Positions 27,664-36,400 of a stretch of 64,000 nucleotides of DNA are shown here, piece after piece. The stretch is from the NCBI RefSeq assembly GCF_042652345.1, contig NZ_JBHSJJ010000007.1, forward strand, positions 124,001 to 188,000, written 5' to 3'. This DNA is from Negadavirga shengliensis. Its GTDB lineage: Bacteria > Bacteroidota > Bacteroidia > Cytophagales > Cyclobacteriaceae. The position numbers and the translations under genes were made by a program. The notes below the pieces were generated by a model. The model was not told the DNA's origin and searched no databases. It saw only the letters and a list, made by a program, of their open reading frames with translations. Position 1 is the first letter of the stretch. Every line of letters begins with the position of its first letter.

Positions 27664-28707
27664 ATGAAAACCGAACCCAGACTTTTGCGATTAGCTATAA
27701 AATGCTGCATGTGGTTGTTATTGTTCACCCCATTTACTGCTATAGGGCAGGATCTTTCGGAGCAAGCCAGCCATTTTCTCAGCACTTTGACGGATGATTT
27801 AAAAAAGAGCGCGGCATTCCCCTTCGACCATTCGGAGCGGTTTAACTGGCATTTCATCCCGCGGGACAGAAAAGGCCCCACTTTTCATGATTTCAACGAG
27901 GAACAAAAAGAAGCTGCCATTAATTTGATGAAGGCCTCTCTCGGAAAGCAGGGTTTTGAAAAAGCCACAGCGATTTTTGAACTGGAAAATGTCCTGAGGG
28001 ACATAGAAAACCGGCCAAAAAACGACACCTATCGGGATCCATTAAACTATCATTTCACCATTTTTGGCCAGCCTTCTTCAGAAAAAGAATGGGGATGGAG
28101 GCTGGAAGGCCATCACTTGTCCCTCAATTTTTCTTCCGGGCGCGGGACCATCATTTCCTCCACTCCTACTTTCTATGGATCAAATCCTGCCATCGTGCCA
28201 TCCGGTATTCATAAAGGCAAACAAGTTTTGGAACAAGAAACAAAGTTGGGTTTTGAATTACTTCGATCTTTGGATAAAAATCAACTGGCTAAAGCCAAAT
28301 TCTCCGATGAGGCACCTTCTGACATCATCACGGGAAATGATCGGGAAGCCTCAATTCTGGAACCTAGAGGAATATTTTATCATGAGCTGACCCCACAACA
28401 GCAAGCTGTGTTCAGAAAGCTACTGGATGTTTATCTTGGTCATTATACTGCTGAATTTGCCCATAAAATGATGGAGGACATCCAGAAAAACGGTTTGGAA
28501 GAATTGTCCTTTGCCTGGGCAGGCAGCCAGCAAAACCAACTGGGCCATCCCCACTACTACCGAATACAAGGCCCCACTTTTATTATTGAATATGATAATG
28601 TGCAAAACAATGCCAACCATGTACACACGGTCATACGGGATCTCAGCAACGATTTTGCTACAGACGTGCTAAGGCAGCATTATCTGCATGGCCATGCCCA
28701 TCAATAA
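27664..28707 (+). CDS. DUF3500 domain-containing secreted protein
   Basis: 347 residues with a signal peptide (about 1-28, cleavage after AIGQ). The body matches the DUF3500 pattern: FPFDHSERFNWHFIPRDRKG (about 57-76), NYHFTIFGQP, WGWRLEGHHLSLNF, TPTFYGSNPA and the terminal GPTFIIEYDNVQNNANHVHTV. The conserved His/Asp-rich blocks suggest a metal- or ligand-binding site, but no activity is established as far as I know. It is in tandem with the VCBS protein and convergent with the bactofilin operon. Confidence 0.85.
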   Translation: MKTEPRLLRLAIKCCMWLLLFTPFTAIGQDLSEQASHFLSTLTDDLKKSAAFPFDHSERFNWHFIPRDRKGPTFHDFNEEQKEAAINLMKASLGKQGFEKATAIFELENVLRDIENRPKNDTYRDPLNYHFTIFGQPSSEKEWGWRLEGHHLSLNFSSGRGTIISSTPTFYGSNPAIVPSGIHKGKQVLEQETKLGFELLRSLDKNQLAKAKFSDEAPSDIITGNDREASILEPRGIFYHELTPQQQAVFRKLLDVYLGHYTAEFAHKMMEDIQKNGLEELSFAWAGSQQNQLGHPHYYRIQGPTFIIEYDNVQNNANHVHTVIRDLSNDFATDVLRQHYLHGHAHQ

Positions 28708-28740
28708 AAAAAGGAAGCAACTTGAATATCCCTCAGTTGC
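28706..28740 (-). terminator. Weak intrinsic terminator of the bactofilin operon
   Basis: On the minus strand, GCAACT (28740-28735) pairs with AGTTGC (28722-28717) across a 12-nt loop. It is followed by TTCC and a run of seven T. The stem is short, so the call is tentative. Confidence 0.4.
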
Positions 28741-28766
28741 CGTGGATTATGGTGTGCAACAGCAAC

Positions 28767-29312
28767 TTACCAAGCTCTGGGATAATTTTTTGGAGGTTCT
28801 TCCCCACGGGTCTTTTCTTCGACTTTGGTGTCAGTAATGGATTTTACCTGAGCTTCTTTTTTTGCAGATGTTTTATCGTCCAATAGAGAATACAGTTCAT
28901 CTCTGCTGACAGAATTGATTTTACTGGACTTGGATGCTTCTTTCACCGCTTCTTTATCCACAGTTTTTATACCACTGTTCATGATGGCGCCCTTATGGAT
29001 ATAAATCTGGTTAGTAATGATATTCCCGGAAACCTTAGCCGACGCATAAATGGTCGTATCTCCATAGATATAAAGATCCCCCACCACTTCTCCGCTGATG
29101 CTGATCTCATCAGCGATAATATCGCCGGTAATTGAAGCCTTTTCCCCGACCACCACTTTCTTGTCGGTGCGGATGCTGCCTACCAATATGCCATCTGCTC
29201 TGATATCACTTTTCGATATGATATCACCGGTAAGCTCGAAACCAAGTGACAAAACCGTCACTTTACTGGCATTCGCCTCTTCGTTCCGCTGTTTGCTGGA
29301 TCCAAATCTCAT
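28767..29312 (-). CDS. Bactofilin family polymer-forming protein
   Basis: 181 residues. A short disordered N-terminus (1-17) precedes the bactofilin beta-helix core (about 18-120). The core has the repeating hydrophobic pattern LTGDIISKSDIRADGILVGS, VVVGEKASITGDIIADEISI and GEVVGDLYIYGDTTIYASAK. The C-terminus (about 120-181) is Lys/Glu/Ser-rich and probably disordered. Bactofilins polymerise without nucleotide and scaffold cell-wall enzymes or organise cell shape. The gene starts 4 bp after the stop of the actin-like gene upstream, so the two are co-transcribed. Confidence 0.92.
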   Translation of the reverse strand: MRFGSSKQRNEEANASKVTVLSLGFELTGDIISKSDIRADGILVGSIRTDKKVVVGEKASITGDIIADEISISGEVVGDLYIYGDTTIYASAKVSGNIITNQIYIHKGAIMNSGIKTVDKEAVKEASKSSKINSVSRDELYSLLDDKTSAKKEAQVKSITDTKVEEKTRGEEPPKNYPRAW

Positions 29313-29316
29313 GAGA

Positions 29317-30345
29317 TTATTCCTCCCTTTCTTGTTTAAAAGTGGTCAAAATCGTAGAACTGTTGCCCAAATCCAACCCTACGGCTTTATCCTTGGCTCC
29401 GCCGTTTATAGCAAGGCTATTAAAACAGTAGCCTATTGAGGCCATCTGTTCCGGTGTTTCCGGCACATGGATGTTCAAAAGACCATCAAATTCATCTTTG
29501 AAGAGATTAACCAGTTCCGGATAATTAGCCCCACCTCCTGCCAAATACAGGTCAGCGGATTTGGCAAAATCCCTATCCGAAAAGGCATTTCTTAAAGACG
29601 GGGATATCACATCGTTGTAATATTGGGCAATCACCTGCTTTCGAAGCTCCCTTAAATCCAAACGCCTTCTGTTCAGGATAATTGTACCTTCAGTGAAATA
29701 TTGATCAATCTGGTGCTCGGTCTTAAGATCCAAATAATTGTCCTTTTGAAGCTCCCGGGTGATCAGGTTGATGGCATATCTCAAGCCAAAAGTAGACACG
29801 CTGGACCGCTGGACCAGCCCCCCTTCTGTACTTAGAATGGCTTCCATGGTGCCATATCCCAAGCTGATCATGAAAAAGTTTTTAGGTGCATCAGAAAAAA
29901 GCTGTCTAACTGCCATGCTACACCCCACCACCTCTGGAACAACCGCCACGCGGTCAACTTCCACTGCCATTTTTTTCCTACCCCCTCCACCAAAGGTATG
30001 GGTATCGTATTCTATGATATGTTCGTTCTCCAAAAGCCTGTAGGCGTTTTCCTTAAAGACCTGAAAAGTTGAAAAAGGAAACCCGGTAGTGACGGTAAGG
30101 GGGCTACCCAGTTTTTGGGAAGCAAGCAGCAATCCGGTTTTTAAAAATATCCTGTAGTCTGCTTCGTCAGGAGAACTGTTGATGATCCGGTGAGGTGAGG
30201 TTCCTTCCGACAACGCCAAGTCGCCGACTAGATATCCTGCATTATCATGATATATTTTAAGTCCGGAAACCAAGTCCCTAGCAACATTTCTGAGCTCAAG
30301 GTTGCTACTTTCCAATACACTTGGGAATTTTATTACTTCTATCAT
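29317..30345 (-). CDS. Actin-like (ParM/Alp-type) ATPase with circularly permuted motif order
   Basis: 342 residues. Motifs occur in this order: IKFPSV (5-10), YLVGDLA (38-44), TGFPFSTF (87-94), VVPEVVG (135-141), a phosphate-2-like loop ISLGYGT (160-166), an adenosine-type LAGGGAN (269-275), and the usual last-helix segment PETPEQMASIGYCF. Only after that, at 323-331, comes GLDLGNSST, the phosphate-1 loop that opens every canonical actin, ParM or Hsp70 chain. Joining the C-terminus to the N-terminus would recreate a normal actin-like start. An in-frame TAA lies three codons before the ATG, so no N-terminal phosphate-1 copy has been missed. The usual Asp of phosphate-2 is Ser161. It is operonic with a bactofilin. 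Role is unknown; cytoskeletal assembly or segregation is an inference. Confidence 0.82.
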   Translation of the reverse strand: MIEVIKFPSVLESSNLELRNVARDLVSGLKIYHDNAGYLVGDLALSEGTSPHRIINSSPDEADYRIFLKTGLLLASQKLGSPLTVTTGFPFSTFQVFKENAYRLLENEHIIEYDTHTFGGGGRKKMAVEVDRVAVVPEVVGCSMAVRQLFSDAPKNFFMISLGYGTMEAILSTEGGLVQRSSVSTFGLRYAINLITRELQKDNYLDLKTEHQIDQYFTEGTIILNRRRLDLRELRKQVIAQYYNDVISPSLRNAFSDRDFAKSADLYLAGGGANYPELVNLFKDEFDGLLNIHVPETPEQMASIGYCFNSLAINGGAKDKAVGLDLGNSSTILTTFKQEREE

Positions 30346-30749
30346 GGAAATTTATTTATATACTTTAATCCTGTTCAAAAACTAAATCTAATATATACTG
30401 CCTTTTGGACGTCAAAGATGTAAAATTCTAGTGGGCATAAATATAAGCCATAATCAAGTACTTCACAAAAATAAAGTTTCTTCACAAACTTAATTGTTTT
30501 TTTGGAAATTAATCATTTAGATATATGCCGTCCGGAATGTAATTGTTTTTTCACAAAATAGCCGTTGAACACCTAAAATCCAAATATGCTTCTTATGTTT
30601 GGCATTAAATGTTTATTATTGGCAAAGTTATTGACACGATAAGCTAAAACATCAACCCATAGCGTTGTTATAACGTTATAACTCACAAGAATTCACCACG
30701 GCATAGAGACCGGAAATTGTTTTACGAAAAAACCACAAACACATACATT
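30346..30749. promoter_or_regulatory. 404-bp divergent intergenic region with repeats and a 16-bp palindrome
   Basis: This region separates the actin-like/bactofilin operon (minus) from the porin gene (plus). It has TTCACAAA three times (30462, 30481, 30550) and TAATTGTTTTTT twice (30491, 30540). A TATGTTTG -7-like element is at 30594-30601. A perfect palindrome GTTATAACGTTATAAC lies at 30667-30682, 67 bp before the porin ATG. No open reading frame in it looks coding. Confidence 0.55.
30667..30682. promoter_or_regulatory. Perfect 16-bp palindrome, operator-like
   Basis: GTTATAACGTTATAAC equals its own reverse complement and consists of two copies of the palindromic GTTATAAC. It lies between the possible -7 element and the porin start. 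The binding protein is unknown. Confidence 0.5.
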
Positions 30750-31352
30750 ATGAAAATCAGAGCAATCATCGGCGCTTCGATATTTATTTTGTCCTTGTTG
30801 ACAAGCATTCATGTGAATGCCCAAGAGTTCTCCGTAGGGCCTAAACTGGGCTTGTCCCAGGGAAATATCAGCGTAAACGGAACCGATTACGTCAGCGGCA
30901 ATGACAAATTGGGTTACCATTTGGGTTTATTTGCAAGGTTGGGGGGAAACAGGATTTTTCTCCAGCCGGAAGTGCTTTACACCAACACAGGCGGAGAATT
31001 TGAAAGTCAGCAGGGAAACGACAACATAACCTACACAGCAAGTTTTAACAGGCTGGATGTTCCGGTAATGGCAGGATACAAATTTGCCAATGTCTTCAGG
31101 TTGCAGGCCGGTCCTGTGATGACTTTTATCATCAATTCCGATTTTCATAGTGACACGCAAAATGGAGCGGTCCCGGATTACAACAATGCTACCTTGGGAT
31201 ACCAGGCTGGCATCGGCCTTGATATCGCCAACATGATATTGGATTTAAAATATGAAGGGGCTTTGGGAAAACATGCCGAAAGCATTGCTGGACTAGCCAC
31301 TGACCAAAGACAGAACCAACTGATACTCTCACTCGGCATCCGATTGTTTTGA
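30750..31352 (+). CDS. Porin family / outer-membrane beta-barrel protein
   Basis: 200 residues from the ATG at 30750; an upstream TTG at 30717 would add 11 residues before the signal peptide and is unlikely. The signal peptide (about 1-24) ends HVNAQ. The mature part begins EFSVGPKLGLSQGNISVNG and shows the alternating pattern of an eight-stranded barrel. It includes FLQPEVLYTNTGGEF, LDVPVMAGYKF, LQAGPVMTFIIN and ILDLKYEGALGK, and ends with an aromatic residue (LGIRLF). This is the common Bacteroidota OmpA-like-barrel/PorT-type small porin family. Physiological role unknown. Confidence 0.85.
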   Translation: MKIRAIIGASIFILSLLTSIHVNAQEFSVGPKLGLSQGNISVNGTDYVSGNDKLGYHLGLFARLGGNRIFLQPEVLYTNTGGEFESQQGNDNITYTASFNRLDVPVMAGYKFANVFRLQAGPVMTFIINSDFHSDTQNGAVPDYNNATLGYQAGIGLDIANMILDLKYEGALGKHAESIAGLATDQRQNQLILSLGIRLF

Positions 31353-31378
31353 TTTCACTAAATTGAACGCCGTAAAAA

Positions 31379-31942
31379 TCATAATTCATCCAATGATTTA
31401 CGGGGTTTAAGGCTCAGTTTTTTGTATTGGCTGGGGGTCATCCCCGTAACTTTCTTGAATTGTGATGACAGATGCTGGATGCTGCTGTATCCCAGTTTCC
31501 AGGCGGATTCACTGATATTATAATCCCCATAACTCAGCCATTCCTTTACTTTCTCAATCTTTAAAAGGATAAAATAACGCTCTATCGTAATGCCTTGAAT
31601 ACTGCTGAACAGATTACTCAGTTTGGTGTAATCCTCGCCCGTACGTTCTGAAATTAAATCAGAAATATTCACCGAAGATGCCGCGTCTTCTGAACTTACA
31701 AGTGAAACAAGGGTATTTTTAATGCTTTCCACGAGTTTCATTTCTCTGGTTTTTACCAGTTCAAATCCCAAGGGGAGCAAGCTTTCCTCCAAAGTTCTCA
31801 ATGTTTCCTTATCGGGCTGCGTATCCAAAACCACGCTCCCCAACTCGATTCTTGAATAAGAAAGGCCCACTTGGTCCAAAACCTGCCTTACCGCCATGAT
31901 ACAGCGTGGACATACCATGTTTTTTATATATACCGTTTCCAT
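31379..31942 (-). CDS. AraC family regulator with N-terminal HMA-like metal-binding domain
   Basis: 187 residues from the ATG at 31942; a TTG at 31981 would add 13 residues. The N-terminal ~62 residues resemble a heavy-metal-associated ferredoxin-like fold (YIKNMVCPRCIMAVRQVLDQ, with C11-x2-C14). The C-terminal half (about 85-180) is an AraC DNA-binding domain: ISDLISERTGEDYTKLSNLF, then NISESAWKLGYSSIQHLSSQ and FKKVTGMTPSQYKK. The CxxC pair suggests direct sensing of a thiophilic metal or thiol state, which is inference. No metal efflux ATPase or chaperone lies nearby. It is convergent with the porin gene (26-bp gap). Confidence 0.83.
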   Translation of the reverse strand: METVYIKNMVCPRCIMAVRQVLDQVGLSYSRIELGSVVLDTQPDKETLRTLEESLLPLGFELVKTREMKLVESIKNTLVSLVSSEDAASSVNISDLISERTGEDYTKLSNLFSSIQGITIERYFILLKIEKVKEWLSYGDYNISESAWKLGYSSIQHLSSQFKKVTGMTPSQYKKLSLKPRKSLDEL

Positions 31943-32171
31943 CAAATGGCTAACATCTTGTGCAAAATAAGTTTCTGGCAATCTTAGTAAATTAATGATA
32001 AAATACCATAAAAGAAGTTCCGAATCGGCATTGTTTTATAGAAGATCTGACACTTAGAGTACAAAAACACCTCCTGCAAAACCATAGGTATCGGTAATTT
32101 CCATGGTGATGCTTTCCAATGATTTTATGGACTGTAACTTGGATATTCTCCCAAACTCCCTTGCTTTTATC

Positions 32172-33362
32172 CTACTTCCTGATCCTTATCTTGTAGAAAA
32201 CATTGTAATCCCTCTCTGTGGCCGGATCAACATTATCGTTGACGTACAGGAATCCCTTCTCATCGGTAAAATCCAGCCTTCCCGGCACCGGGAATTTATC
32301 CAAAACACCTATTTGTTCGCCATTCTCCACTACCAAAAAATAAGTTTTGATATATTGGGCTTCTGCTTCTTTGTATTCTGGCATGTTGTAGTACTGTTCT
32401 GATTGTGCCCGAAGTTGTTTGACCACATCCACCGGTATCCTGGTATGGAATCCTACCAATATTTTTTCCCCACAATACCTCAACTCAGTAAAAGACGGGT
32501 AATCGGAAAAATACTCACGGGAACCGGCCTCTATTTGGGGGGCCTCCGCCGGGCGATACGGGTGGGTCAGGTTTACCTGGTGCTTCATGACGGGCTGTTC
32601 CGCCGAAAAATCATAAACAAACAGTTCGTTGCCCATCACCGGCAGAACTGCCATTTCTCCCTTACTTTTATGGTACGCCACCATAGGATGACTCGCCCCT
32701 ACAAAGCGTTCATTTCTTCTGGGACCCCAACTTTCAGGATAAGTCTCCAGCAATTCATGTTCCTCGTTATCCAGTCGGTACCTATATAGTGTCTTCACCT
32801 TTTCGTAAAAACCTGCACCCAATTCTGTTCCGCTGATCTCTTTTGGGTTATAAAGATTTTGTTCCTCTCCTATCATATAGGGTACACCATCTTTGACATA
32901 GGGATTAAAGGTAGTCCTAAATGTGTAGACAGTCATCGCAAAAACCCCCAAATTATTAGGCGGGATGACTTTTTCCTTTTTGCCTCTCATATCATAAAGA
33001 TGAAACCCATTGAAAAGCCCCTGAGCCACCCACCTGTTCTTATCCAAAAACCGGTAGCCAAAAGCACCGCTTGAGCCCAGACCATCCGGTCCTTCGTTCA
33101 AGACCTCAAATATTTTCACGATATCCCCTTTGTTGTTTACCAAATAAGGCTTCCGGGATTTGGTACCGCGCAGCAAAAAAAGACCCTCCTCTTCCATAAA
33201 ATCGTCCATCACCAATGGACTGAATTCGTCCACGACCAAACTATCCACCAACTCCAGCGCTATCTTGGACAGGGGCCCCTTGTCCTCTTCTTTATCGTTC
33301 GATTTACAGGCATAAAATGCCATGGTTATCACTACAGCACCGGCAAACAGGAATCTATTCAT
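32172..33362 (-). CDS. Lipoprotein with probable beta-propeller fold (DUF4221-like)
   Basis: 396 residues. A lipoprotein signal peptide ends at a lipobox-like AFYAC (Cys19), followed by a charged linker KSNDKEEDKG. The body has repeated beta-rich segments such as LVVDEFSPLVMDD, GPDGLGSSGAFGYRFLDKNRW and FNGFHLYDMRGKKEKVI. The C-terminus, GVLDKFPVPGRLDFTDEKG, resembles propeller blades of Bacteroidota lipoproteins (DUF4221 or 6-bladed propeller type). I cannot assign a function. It lies 40 bp after the RND permease stop on the same strand, so co-transcription is possible. Confidence 0.7.
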   Translation of the reverse strand: MNRFLFAGAVVITMAFYACKSNDKEEDKGPLSKIALELVDSLVVDEFSPLVMDDFMEEEGLFLLRGTKSRKPYLVNNKGDIVKIFEVLNEGPDGLGSSGAFGYRFLDKNRWVAQGLFNGFHLYDMRGKKEKVIPPNNLGVFAMTVYTFRTTFNPYVKDGVPYMIGEEQNLYNPKEISGTELGAGFYEKVKTLYRYRLDNEEHELLETYPESWGPRRNERFVGASHPMVAYHKSKGEMAVLPVMGNELFVYDFSAEQPVMKHQVNLTHPYRPAEAPQIEAGSREYFSDYPSFTELRYCGEKILVGFHTRIPVDVVKQLRAQSEQYYNMPEYKEAEAQYIKTYFLVVENGEQIGVLDKFPVPGRLDFTDEKGFLYVNDNVDPATERDYNVFYKIRIRK

Positions 33363-33402
33363 CTTTAATCAGGTTAAAATCAACCTCAATAACAACGTAT
33401 GA

Positions 33403-36400
33403 TCAGCGTGGTAGTTTGCTTTTTTTCCATAAAAAAACCGGCAGGGCCAAAAAGACCCCCACCATGCTGAACATCAGGCCCCCAATCGTTCCAATGGCAA
33501 GGGAAAACCAGAAAATCTCATTTTGCCCCTCCATAACGAAGGGGATCAATCCAAAACAAGTGGAAAGTATGGTCAGCAAAATCGGGGTGGCTTTCCCTGC
33601 CACTGCTTTCAGCACATTCCTATTATAAGTTCCTGTCCGGCGGTTATTAAGGTCGTTGACGATGAAGATGGCGGCATTCACAGCCAAGCCGCCTAACATC
33701 ACAAAAGCGGCATACCCTCCCTGATCAAAATAAAAATCAAAAAGGGAAAAAATCAAAAACAGGCCGATGAAGGAAATGGGAATAATGAAGATGATGTACA
33801 AAGGTTGTTTGAAGTTCTCAAAAAGGATCGAGCAGATAAAAAATATACCCACAATAAGAACCAATAAAAGACTGTACTGCCTCTTGGCCCTGTTGAAATC
33901 CCAGGAGTAAGTCTGCTTGGAAGCGCTGTAACCGATGGGCATGGTCGCCTTCATCTCATCCAACACCTGATCCAGAAACTCCCCGCCAAACTTGGCTGAC
34001 CCCATATATTCAAAAGAGACCATCCGGATATACTGCCTGTTCTCTTTGTGTAAGGCATTGGTGGTGGTTTCCTTTTGAAGGTTGCCAAAACCGGCCACCT
34101 TGAAGATCTTGTCCTCTCCGGAAATCAAACTGGCATTTTCAAGGTCAAATTTGGAAAAACGGTCCGCATTCTTCTCACGGATGACCACGCCGTAGCGCTT
34201 TTCATCCACATTCAGAAACAGGGAAGCGTTCTGGTGTTTGGACACATCGTTGAGGGCGTTTACCACTTGATACTGATTGGCTCCATTCAAGGATAGTTTA
34301 GCCTGATCAAGACGCAACACGTACTCATCGGTTTTTTGCTCATTATAACTCAGCCGCTCGTTGGTATTGACCTCCTGAATCCTGCGGTGCTCCAACAGTT
34401 TTGCAGCCAGGATTTCGGCCTGTTTTTCCAGTTCCGTAAAGTTATAACCTCTTAGTTCGGCTCTGAAGGAAGGTATCCCCTCTCCCCCGGGGCCCGTAAA
34501 AAAACCCTGGCCCACCCCGTAGATGGTCCACCTTACCCCGCTCCAGTCTGTCGATTTCATGGCCAGCTTCCCCTTCAGCTGATAAGGCAAAGCCGATTTT
34601 TCATAGGCTTCCTTGAAGGTAATTTCTATGCTGGCCGACTGCCCTGATCTTACGGTAGTGACAAATTTGTCCACGCCCTCCACACCCTTCAGATACGCCT
34701 CAAACTCCCTGATGATGAAATCCATCTGCTCGAGCGTATTTCCAAAAGGCAGCCTCGCGTTGACATACAGACGGGTACGCTCGGCCTCCCGGTAAGAGGA
34801 TTTTTCAAAAACCCCTCTTACAAACATCCGCATGGATCCCCCTAAAGCCTTGTCGACATACGGCCTTATCTCCTCCTGGTAATAGGTGCTTCCAATGGTT
34901 TGGTTGTACCACTCCTTCCCTTCCCATTTTGAAGGCAAATAAAATACCGGCAGGCCAAACAAAAGCAACAGGGCGAATATAAACACCTTCCTATAGTTGG
35001 CTGTAAAAGCTATGGTTTTATGGAAAAGACCAAAGGCCTTGGCCCGCCTTTTAAGCTGGCCAAAACCCAATTTTCTTCCCTCCACCGCTCTTTCCCCAAA
35101 AAGCAGGCGGTACATGGCAGGGGTAAAAAACAAAGCCACCAATAAGGATACTCCCAGCATGACCGCCACCACAACCGAAAACTCGCCCAGGTTTTTTCTG
35201 TCTTCCTCCGGCAGCAAAAAAACCATCAACAAAGCAGCTATAGTCGTCAGGGAAGCGGCAAGCAATGCCAGGAAAACCTTCCTGTTTTTGTGCTTGTGCA
35301 GGTGGTCAATCATGATGATGGCATTGTCCACGATCAACCCAAAAGAGATCGTCAGCCCAGCCAGTGAATACAGGTGAATATCTACCCGCAACATATAGAG
35401 AATGATGGCAGTGATGCTGATGTTTACGACAATCCCTAAAAACAGCGTGACAAGATAACGGAGGTTTCTGTTCATTATAAAAATAAACAAAACCAGTATG
35501 ACCACAGACAGGCCGGAGCGTTTATAAATCTTTTTTAATTCAGTTTCCAGAAACAAGGTATCATCATATTCAAGACGTACGTCAAATCCGGCAGGCAATA
35601 GCTCCCGGCTGTCTTCCACCTTTTTTTTAATCGTCTTGGCCAGTAAAACCTTGTTGACGCCCTCCCGGTTGAAAATCGTCAAGGTAACGGAATTATTGCC
35701 GTTGATCCGGTAATAACTTTCCGCTTCAGCCTCTTCCAGGGTCAGGTCGGCCACATCCCTCAGATAGATATCCTTCCCTTCAATTCTTCCTATCAAAAGA
35801 TTCTCCAGTTGATCCAACGCGTTCAGGGACCTGTCAACCTCCAGAAAAAGGGACTCACCGGAAACATTCATCACCAAGCCGGGATAGTTTTTCCCAAAAG
35901 CGCTGTTAAGTCTCGACTCCAAAACCGAACGGGACAATTTGAGCGCCTGTAATTTTTTGATGTCATACGTCACAAAAAGGCGAAGGTCATTCGCTCCCCT
36001 CACCTGCATTTCCTCTATCTCCTCAATCCGGGTCAGGGCAGAGCGGAGTACGTCTTCCGTTATTTTCTTGATCTCGAAAGAGGCGAAAGGCCCATTGATG
36101 CTATAAGTAAGAATAGGGGTTTTCTCATTGACATTGCGTTGTGCCGATTGGGTGACATTGGGGTAACTGACCTTTTGGTCAAGCGAGGGGTATACCTGGC
36201 GGACCAGTGACGCCACTTCAAACTTTTTATATTCTATATCCGTGTGCTTGTCAAAACGCAGTTGTATCTCTCCCCTGTCATAATTGGATACAGAGGTTAT
36301 TTTTTTTAATTCGGCCAGTTGGGAAAACGCTCCTTCAAGTGGTGAAGTGGCCAGTTTCTCCACCAATTCCGGAGAAGCACTGGAAACACCATAGGAAATA

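Noticed and set aside
30693..30920. A 75-codon minus-strand ORF overlapping the porin start
   Set aside because: It is antisense to the porin signal peptide region and has no recognisable features.
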